A DNA stretch of 10,679 nt from an uncultured Bacilli bacterium (GTDB lineage Bacteria; Bacillota_I; Bacilli_A; RFN20; CAG-288), in the NCBI GenBank assembly GCA_934700375.1, contig CAKUXT010000056.1, positions 1 through 10,679 of the forward strand, written 5' to 3'. Made by a program: the position numbers and the translations under genes. Of this stretch, positions 6,786-10,679 are shown piece by piece. The stretch's first letter is position 1. The number at the start of each line of letters is the position of its first letter. The notes below the pieces were generated by a model. The model worked only from the letters and a program-made list of their open reading frames with translations, made no database searches and had not been told where the DNA came from.

Positions 6786-6794
6786 ATTATATCA
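6786..6794 (-). promoter_or_regulatory. Extended -10 box close to the SDR gene
   Basis: On the minus strand TGATATAAT (6794-6786) is a consensus -10 with the TGn extension. The start of transcription would be near 6779, giving a leader just long enough to hold the GGAGG at 6778-6774. No good -35 lies 17 bp upstream. It may act together with, or instead of, the promoter at 6836-6809. Confidence 0.4.
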
Positions 6795-6808
6795 ATTATG
6801 TAAGCGTT

Positions 6809-6852
6809 TTTATACATCGGTATATCAAATGTTCAAATTTAATGATTTGAAC
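6809..6852 (-). promoter_or_regulatory. SDR promoter overlapped by a perfect inverted repeat
   Basis: Perfect 8-bp arms GTTCAAAT (6831-6838) and ATTTGAAC (6845-6852) are 6 bp apart. The arm nearer the gene supplies TTGAAC (6836-6831) as a -35, followed 16 bp later by TATAAA (6814-6809). An operator on the -35 suggests repression of the SDR gene by a dimeric regulator that is not identifiable here. Confidence 0.5.
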
Positions 6853-6861
6853 TGATCAACA

Positions 6862-6899
6862 TAAAAAAATCCGTGCTCGTTTTATCAGAACACGGAATT
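6862..6899 (-). terminator. Intrinsic terminator of the TPR-like gene
   Basis: The stem is TCCGTGTTC-type, 6870-6878 with 6888-6896. It is 9 bp including one G-U pair in the minus-strand RNA, with a 9-nt loop. A run of seven T on the minus strand (6869-6863) follows. It begins a few bases after the stop at 6904. Confidence 0.85.
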
Positions 6900-6903
6900 T
6901 TGT

Positions 6904-7908
6904 TTAGTCTTTTTTGCTTAAGGCATCGAGCTCTTTCTTGTCGATGAGAGGAAGAAGAAGGCTCTTGTAATAGTTGATTCCTTCTCTGTCATCAGCATTG
7001 ATGCATTCTTTGTAGCAATCGAACGCTGTTGAAAGAACGTTGTCAGAGATCAGAAGTTCGATCTTCTTTTCGCTTAAGTCTTTTAAGATCTTCTTGTGTT
7101 CTTTTTCCCAGGTTGATTTTGTGATTGTCGTGATGCCCTTATAAGTCTTGCCCTTCTTCAATAAGGTCATCAGTTCATCTGCTGTTTTGTCATCTTTTTC
7201 AAAGACGCGATAATATTCGGCCATATACTTCAGGTATCTGAGATAATCGCCTTCTCTGTAAAGGTAATCTTTCGCTCTTTCGATATAAGAAAGATAGGAT
7301 AGACCGTTCATTCTTTCTTTTTCGATATCTGCAAGAAGGAAACATAAATCGACAGATACAGGATCAAAATTGAAAGCGTAACGGATGGATTCAATCGCTT
7401 TTTCATCCTCTTTCAGGAAGAAATAGGCCTGACCTCTTAAGGTGTATAACGATACGGCATCGATAGGCAGCATGACGTTCTTCCCGGGGAAGAAACGATT
7501 GCTGAGATCGTATTCCATTGCGGAGAAGTAAAAGTGGAAGGAGAGGCTATCATCGCAGTGAGTCGCTTTTCCGTTTTCCATGGAAGCGAGGATGTCTTTC
7601 TCCAAAGGAATGGAAGCATCGACTGCTTCTTGGTATTTTCCTTCATCTACATTCTTTTTGATTGCCAATAGCTTTTTGTCATAATCAGCGCTTGCCTGTC
7701 GTTGAATGTAGGCGGTCAAAAGGCTTGATGTCTTTTCATCGGTATCTTTCAACAGATCCTGCAGCATGTCACTGATTTTATTGATGATCTCATCTCGATA
7801 AGGTCGGTCATCGAATCTCTGAAGAGATGAAAAAAGGATTTCAATATCCTTCTTCTTGTCTCCAGTGAGTTTCTTTCTGAGGTTTTCTAAATCTTGTTCT
7901 AATGTCAT
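6904..7908 (-). CDS. Hypothetical helical protein with TPR-like repeats
   Basis: A 334-residue soluble protein, rich in Lys, Glu, Asp and Leu, and without signal peptide or membrane segment. It is predicted almost wholly helical. The clearest unit is a TPR-like helix pair at 152-185 (VSLYTLRGQAYFFLKEDEKA... ending in NFDP), with a less regular one at about 187-218. TPR proteins usually act as scaffolds, but no partner is evident. No named family is recognised. The start at 7908 has no Shine-Dalgarno. Instead a TATACT hexamer lies 7 nt upstream, as expected for a leaderless message. The next in-frame Met (residue 48) would cut the first helices, so 7908 is kept. The gene is a single transcription unit with terminators on both sides. 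Confidence 0.75.
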   Translation of the reverse strand: MTLEQDLENLRKKLTGDKKKDIEILFSSLQRFDDRPYRDEIINKISDMLQDLLKDTDEKTSSLLTAYIQRQASADYDKKLLAIKKNVDEGKYQEAVDASIPLEKDILASMENGKATHCDDSLSFHFYFSAMEYDLSNRFFPGKNVMLPIDAVSLYTLRGQAYFFLKEDEKAIESIRYAFNFDPVSVDLCFLLADIEKERMNGLSYLSYIERAKDYLYREGDYLRYLKYMAEYYRVFEKDDKTADELMTLLKKGKTYKGITTITKSTWEKEHKKILKDLSEKKIELLISDNVLSTAFDCYKECINADDREGINYYKSLLLPLIDKKELDALSKKD

Positions 7909-7914
7909 ACTATA

Positions 7915-7920
7915 AGTATA
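7915..7920 (-). promoter_or_regulatory. -10 box directly upstream of the TPR-like gene
   Basis: TATACT on the minus strand (7920-7915) matches the -10 consensus at 5 of 6 positions. Counting 7 nt downstream places +1 on the A of the ATG. No convincing -35 lies at 16-18 bp. The hexamer is part of a small inverted repeat, ATACT/AGTAT (7907-7919). Confidence 0.35.
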
Positions 7921-7960
7921 GATTTTTTTGGCTTAAATTGATAGTGATATGAAAAAGAGG

Positions 7961-7989
7961 AAAGAAAAAGCTACCGCTTTCGCGGTAGC
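7961..7989 (-). terminator. Intrinsic terminator of the busR-like gene
   Basis: A perfect 8-bp stem, GCTACCGC (7970-7977) with GCGGTAGC (7982-7989), is capped in the minus-strand RNA by a GAAA (GNRA) tetraloop. It is followed by TTTTTCTTT (7969-7961) and lies 21 nt past the stop. Confidence 0.9.
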
Positions 7990-8010
7990 CATTGGATTTA
8001 GAAATAGAGA

Positions 8011-8658
8011 TTATTCCTGACCCTGGTTGATGACACCATAGGTGAGGAAGGAAAGAACTCTGTCGAATGTGAGGTTGTCTTTTCCGACAAAGATGATTCT
8101 GTCTCCAGAATGGAGAACGAAATCCGGACCGACAGACTGCTTTGCGATGTTGTCGCTGCCGATGACAGCAACGATGGTTGCTTCAGTGTAGTTCCAGAAG
8201 TAGACTTCGCCGACGGTCTTGCCGTTGATCCAAGAGTTCTGAGGGACTTCGACCTGAGAGAACTTGACAGCTTCTGTTGTCTGATAGGTGAAGGAATCCT
8301 TCATATCATCGATAGCGTTGTTGATCTTGGTCTGAAGTTCTTTCTGTTCGATAAGGAGCTTTTCAAGGGTTGCATATTTGTCCTTGATCTGTGTTTCAGC
8401 TCTCCACTTGTTGGCGAATTCCTGAGCGTGAAGAACGGAATCGACATAGACACCGACGCCTCTCTTAGAAGAGACGACCTTTTCCTTTTCAAGGATATTA
8501 AGGGCTTTTCTGACTGTTTCCGGGGAAACGCCATAAGCAGCGCCTAAGATAGAACGTCCTTTCAATAAGGTTCCTTCAGGATATTCACCGGTAAGGATTT
8601 TACCGCAGACGTCCTGAGCGATTTTGATGTAACGAGGGGTAGATCTTTCTTTAGCCAT
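8011..8658 (-). CDS. busR: BusR-like c-di-AMP-responsive repressor (GntR HTH plus RCK_C)
   Basis: A 215-residue regulator with three parts. Residues 1-73 are a GntR winged helix (recognition helix SPETVRKALNIL, 45-56; wing KRGVGVYVDS). Residues about 83-123 form a coiled coil (KWRAETQIKDKYATLEKLL...). Residues about 129-208 are an RCK_C (TrkA_C) domain with TIVAVIGSDN, SVGPDFVLHSGDRIIFVG. This order and length match BusR of streptococci and lactococci, where c-di-AMP bound to RCK_C strengthens repression of the glycine-betaine importer busAB. No osmolyte or potassium transporter is in this window, so the target is likely elsewhere, or the gene regulates itself. The call rests on domain order, and c-di-AMP binding is inferred from the family. 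The start at 8658 follows GGAGG (8672-8668). The promoter is at 8717-8689 and a GNRA-capped terminator lies downstream. Confidence 0.8.
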   Translation of the reverse strand: MAKERSTPRYIKIAQDVCGKILTGEYPEGTLLKGRSILGAAYGVSPETVRKALNILEKEKVVSSKRGVGVYVDSVLHAQEFANKWRAETQIKDKYATLEKLLIEQKELQTKINNAIDDMKDSFTYQTTEAVKFSQVEVPQNSWINGKTVGEVYFWNYTEATIVAVIGSDNIAKQSVGPDFVLHSGDRIIFVGKDNLTFDRVLSFLTYGVINQGQE

Positions 8659-8688
8659 AATTTTTTTCCTCCAAAAATTGGTACGATA

Positions 8689-8717
8689 AGTATACTAGAA
8701 TTTTTACCGAAAAACAA
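8689..8717 (-). promoter_or_regulatory. Promoter of the busR-like gene
   Basis: On the minus strand TTGTTT (8717-8712) and TATACT (8694-8689) are 17 bp apart, putting the start of transcription near 8682 and leaving a leader of about 24 nt that contains the GGAGG. A TGACA box lies immediately upstream of the -35. Confidence 0.55.
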
Positions 8718-8807
8718 CTGACAATAATAAAAACAATCATTAGCGATTTCAAAATTTTGACAAGTTGCTTATTAAGTAAAAGAGGAAAAATATTTAAAAA
8801 GTGTCAG
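8716..8807. promoter_or_regulatory. Three TGACA boxes upstream of busR
   Basis: TGACAA occurs at 8719-8724 and 8758-8763 in the same direction, 39 bp apart, and TGTCAG at 8802-8807 in the opposite direction. AACTGACA (8716-8723) and TGTCAGCT (8802-8809) form a 7-of-8 inverted pair. The first box abuts the busR -35. They are candidate regulator sites, possibly for BusR itself, and this is inference from position. Confidence 0.35.
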
Positions 8808-9053
8808 CTGTTTTTTCGTGTTTCTTAGGTCTTTTTCGGCAAATTTTAAGAAAAATTTTTTACTTGGTTTTTCTAAAAATCAGTTGATGTTCTGCTCATT
8901 GATCAACATTGTAAAAATTTTTGAATGCATGTAATATAAGATGCTTCTCTCCTTCAATGCTGATTCAGAACCTGATGCTTCTTTTAAACGGAAGGGATGA
9001 CTAATTCATTTTTGTGTTATGTCTATTCGATAGAGCAATATGCTTAAAATAGC

Positions 9054-9113
9054 GTTTATCCTGGACCACTTTTGCAAAAATTTCAAAAACGGTCCAGGAT
9101 AATTGCGTTTTCA
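9054..9113. repeat. 60-bp hairpin repeat, left copy
   Basis: Perfect 12-bp arms TTATCCTGGACC (9056-9067) and GGTCCAGGATAA (9091-9102) are separated by 23 nt. Inside, TTTTG (9070-9074) can pair further with CAAAA (9084-9088). The outer right edge ATTGCGTTTTCA is also shared with the right copy. There is no T run, so it is not a terminator. It lies 37 bp before the ATPase start codon. Confidence 0.9.
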
Positions 9114-9131
9114 TCGTGGAAAAGTTAAAAT
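9103..9131 (+). promoter_or_regulatory. Promoter candidate for the ATPase gene
   Basis: TTGCGT (9103-9108), within the right edge of the hairpin repeat, and TAAAAT (9126-9131) are spaced by 17 bp. Transcription would start near 9138, at the AGAGGA ribosome site (9138-9143) of the ATG at 9151. If correct, anything bound to the hairpin repeat would touch the -35. Confidence 0.4.
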
Positions 9132-9150
9132 AAAGGCAGAGGACAGCTTC

Positions 9151-10386
9151 ATGGAAAATATCTATTTCAGAGAAAAATATCTTTCAAAAATAAGAGGCTT
9201 TTATCATGATGCAGATTTGATCAAGGTGATTACCGGCATTCGAAGATCAGGAAAATCCTGTCTGATGCAGATGATAAAAACTGAACTGATGAATTCTGGT
9301 ATTTCAGAAAAGAATATCTTATATTTCAATTTGGATAAAAGAGAATATCGTTTTATCAAGACTGATGAACAACTGGACCAGTATATCGAGAAAATATCTT
9401 CTGGTATTGATGGAAAGAAGTATTTGTTCATCGATGAAATACAGAATGTCAAAGGATTTGAAACAGTCATCAACGGATATCGAGAAGAAGGGGATTATTC
9501 GATTTTCATCACGGGGTCCAATTCCTATCTTCTCAGCGGTGAACTGATGACAAAACTGACAGGGCGCTATCTTACTTTCGAAGTTTTTCCTCTTACTTTT
9601 GATGAATATATTGGAATGAAGAAACATTATGGCATGGATGTTTCTTCTGATCTTGATGTTGAATTCGGTCATTACGTAATAGAAGGCGGTTTTCCGAGAA
9701 CACTGTTTTATTCTTCTCTTGCTGACAAACGAAAATATGTCTCCGAGATAGTACAGGAAATCTTCGAAAAGGATATCAGAAGAAGAGTGATCATCAAAAA
9801 ACCAGAGACTTTCCGTTTGGTCAGGGATTATCTCATCAATAATAGCGGAGTTACAACAAGCATCAGAAATATTCTCTCTGATTTGAACAAAAACGGATTT
9901 GCAATCAGCAAGACGACACTTTCTCGTTATCTTCATGCACTTATCGATGCGAAGGTCCTTTATGAATGTGATAGATTCGATTTGAAATCAAAGAAAATGT
10001 TATCCGGTGAAAAGAAGTATTACCTTGCTGATTTATCGTTATCATTTGTGACCAATCCTGATAGTCGTGTCAATTATGGACAGGTATTGGAAAACATGGT
10101 TTTTCTGTATGCTAAATCAATGGACTATCATGTCAGTATAGGAAAAGTGGGAAAGCTAGAATGTGATTTCATTCTGAAAGATCTGATGCTGAATTATTCT
10201 TATGTGCAGGTGTGTTATTCGATTCTGCAGAATGAATCAACAGAAGACAGAGAATACCGCTCTTTGGAGATGATTCATGATAATTATCCTAAATATGTTC
10301 TGACTATGGATAAACTGATACAAAAACGCAATGGCATAATCCATGAAAACATATTGGATTTCATGGCTAAACAAAAGAAGTTTTAA
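9151..10386 (+). CDS. AAA_14/DUF4143 family ATPase
   Basis: A 411-residue member of the STAND-like AAA_14 plus DUF4143 group. Walker A is GIRRSGKS (29-36, K35), Walker B is YLFIDEIQ (91-98, D95/E96), and the sensor-1 strand is ITGSNSYLLSG (120-130) followed by LTGRY (136-140). A winged helix lies at about 236-272 (SIRNILSDLNKNGFAISKTTLSRYLHALIDAKVLYE). The C-terminal DUF4143 part (about 310-355), GQVLENMVF, KLECDFILKD and YVQV, looks like the PD-(D/E)XK-type fold, but with Gln in place of the catalytic Lys. The family's function is unknown; these genes are often multicopy. A TTG start at 9103 is possible, but it lies inside the repeat. The ATG at 9151 with AGAGGA (9138-9143) is preferred. It is the only rightward gene here besides the exonuclease. 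Sampled stretches are more AT-rich than the kinase gene, and hairpin repeats bracket it closely, suggesting acquisition. Confidence 0.88.
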   Translation: MENIYFREKYLSKIRGFYHDADLIKVITGIRRSGKSCLMQMIKTELMNSGISEKNILYFNLDKREYRFIKTDEQLDQYIEKISSGIDGKKYLFIDEIQNVKGFETVINGYREEGDYSIFITGSNSYLLSGELMTKLTGRYLTFEVFPLTFDEYIGMKKHYGMDVSSDLDVEFGHYVIEGGFPRTLFYSSLADKRKYVSEIVQEIFEKDIRRRVIIKKPETFRLVRDYLINNSGVTTSIRNILSDLNKNGFAISKTTLSRYLHALIDAKVLYECDRFDLKSKKMLSGEKKYYLADLSLSFVTNPDSRVNYGQVLENMVFLYAKSMDYHVSIGKVGKLECDFILKDLMLNYSYVQVCYSILQNESTEDREYRSLEMIHDNYPKYVLTMDKLIQKRNGIIHENILDFMAKQKKF

Positions 10387-10388
10387 TA

Positions 10389-10412
10389 GGATCAAGATCC
10401 AATTTTAAAATT
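10389..10412. repeat. Two small palindromes after the ATPase stop
   Basis: GGATC/GATCC (10389-10400, 2-nt centre) is followed at once by the perfect palindrome AATTTTAAAATT (10401-10412). They sit between the stop and the right hairpin repeat. No function can be assigned. Confidence 0.45.
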
Positions 10413-10420
10413 GAAACTAT

Positions 10421-10480
10421 GTTTATCCTGGACCAGTTTTGATGGTTTTTTAAAAGTGGTCCAGGATAATTACGTTTTCA
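10421..10480. repeat. 60-bp hairpin repeat, right copy
   Basis: The same 12-bp arms are at 10423-10434 and 10458-10469, again 23 nt apart. A10435/T10457 and TTTT (10437-10440) with AAAA (10452-10455) extend the stem. I count 49 of 60 positions identical to the left copy. The arms are fully conserved and the changes lie in the loop, apart from one in the right edge (TTACG instead of TTGCG). Confidence 0.9.
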
Positions 10481-10504
10481 AGCTGGTTCAACCATTATGA
10501 AAAC

Positions 10505-10656
10505 AAGGGAAATCAGAATAGATTTCCAACATAAAGCGAATTGTTTGCTGTGCAATCAGCTTTGAAAGTGAAAAAAACTCCGCTTTTCAGTTGTTCTTAT
10601 TGTAAGGCAATCGCAAGAAAGGGGAAATGTTGTTGATTAAGGCATTTCCTTTTTTT
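10505..10656 (+). ncRNA. Possible small structured RNA
   Basis: Three stem-loops follow the right repeat: GGAAATC/GATTTCC (10508-10527), AAAGC..ATTG/CAAT..GCTTT (10533-10563, with a 2x2 internal mismatch) and the terminator at 10623-10656. Upstream, TTACGT (10470-10475) and CATTAT (10493-10498) are 17 bp apart, at the same offset from the repeat as the ATPase promoter candidate. They would start a transcript of about 150 nt. No known RNA family is recognised, and it may simply be the ATPase 3' region. Confidence 0.25.
10623..10656 (+). terminator. Intrinsic terminator downstream of the ATPase cassette
   Basis: A 7-bp core stem, GGAAATG (10623-10629) with CATTTCC (10643-10649), is extendable by G-U and A-U pairs and has a 13-nt loop. 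A run of seven T (10650-10656) follows. It is oriented to end plus-strand transcription coming from the ATPase or the region after it. Confidence 0.75.
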
Positions 10657-10669
10657 GTTGAAATTATTG

Positions 10670-10675
10670 TATAAT
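10670..10675 (+). promoter_or_regulatory. -10 box at the right edge
   Basis: TATAAT is a perfect consensus -10 just past the terminator, at the end of the window. No good -35 is seen at 16-18 bp. It probably belongs to a rightward gene outside the window. Confidence 0.35.
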
Positions 10676-10679
10676 ATAT

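Larger units (their letters stand above)
8659..9053. other. Gene-poor AT-rich intergenic region
   Basis: Apart from the busR leader, promoter and TGACA boxes, this stretch holds no convincing gene. It contains T-rich tracts (8811-8880), a GTTGAT/ATCAAC inverted repeat (8883-8888 with 8902-8907), and a weak plus-strand promoter-like pair: TTGTAA near 8909-8914, then TAATAT at 8932-8937. Two tiny ORFs (8941-9000 and 8997-9047, overlapping by ATGA) have no proper ribosome site and are not called. Confidence 0.6.
9054..10480 (+). mobile_element. Candidate ATPase cassette bounded by direct hairpin repeats
   Basis: Two 60-bp units in the same orientation enclose a single ATPase gene, with 37 bp before its start codon and 34 bp after its stop. 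No transposase, integrase or clear target duplication is visible, so mobility is inference. The alternative is paired operator sites for the ATPase's winged helix. Confidence 0.4.

Noticed and set aside
6764..6817. Longer N-terminus for the SDR
   Set aside because: It would overlap the promoter elements, and the GGAGG fits the ATG at 6763.
8757..8762. Perfect TTGACA as a plus-strand -35 in the busR-ATPase spacer
   Set aside because: No -10 at suitable spacing; better explained as one of the TGACA boxes.
8941..9047. Two tiny overlapping ORFs (19 and 16 codons)
   Set aside because: No properly spaced ribosome site and no recognisable peptide; expected by chance in such a spacer.
9054..9113. 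Hairpin repeats as ordinary terminators
   Set aside because: Neither copy is followed by a T run on either strand, and the left copy precedes rather than follows a gene.
9103..9150. TTG start for the ATPase
   Set aside because: It lies in the hairpin repeat, has no ribosome site, and adds residues outside the family domain.
9319..9936. 205-codon minus-strand ORF
   Set aside because: Antisense to the ATPase with its Walker motifs; the composition is typical of a shadow frame.
10497..10565. 22-codon ORF with a CxxC after the right repeat
   Set aside because: No ribosome site, and it runs through two stem-loops; too short to support.

Overview
The window reads as chromosomal DNA of a low- to moderate-GC Gram-positive bacterium (Bacillota). 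Protein style, strong GGAGG-type ribosome binding sites, AT-rich spacers and intrinsic terminators fit, and an Erysipelotrichia-like lineage is my tentative guess. The standard genetic code is used (TGG for Trp, TGA as a stop). I see no rRNA, tRNA, CRISPR array, transposase or phage gene.

Layout. (1) 103-1047 (+) is a DEDDh exonuclease with a C-terminal BRCT-like domain. It converges on the next gene across a perfect 16-bp hairpin terminator. (2) 1147-2886 (-) is a two-gene operon, a DeoR-type repressor followed by a PfkB-family sugar-phosphate kinase, with a promoter overlapped by TTTTGYG operator boxes. (3) 3009-5558 (-) is a tightly overlapping operon: a DUF523 (TudS-like) protein, a two-TM DUF3137 protein and tRNA-dihydrouridine synthase. 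A small acidic orphan protein (5635-5925) lies just upstream. (4) 5993-6763 (-) is an SDR oxidoreductase with its own terminator and a promoter whose -35 falls in a perfect inverted repeat. (5) 6904-7908 (-) is a helical, TPR-like protein with no visible ribosome binding site. (6) 8011-8658 (-) is a GntR-HTH plus RCK_C regulator of the c-di-AMP-binding BusR type. (7) A gene-poor, very AT-rich spacer (8659-9053) leads to a single (+) gene, a DUF4143/AAA_14 ATPase (9151-10386). (8) The right edge holds small stem-loops, an intrinsic terminator and a -10 box for a gene outside the window.

The most unusual structure is the ATPase cassette. The gene is tightly bracketed by two directly repeated 60-bp units (9054-9113 and 10421-10480, 49/60 identical by my count). 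Each unit is a hairpin with identical perfect 12-bp arms and the same 23-nt spacing, although the loops have diverged. This suggests either a discrete mobile or duplicated unit, or paired binding sites for the ATPase's own winged helix. The rest is ordinary housekeeping and metabolic sequence with well-formed local control elements: operators at the DeoR and SDR promoters, repeated TGACA boxes upstream of busR, and two genes that look leaderless. The operon pairing a thiouracil-desulfurase-like protein with a tRNA uridine reductase is a plausible functional link through uracil chemistry.
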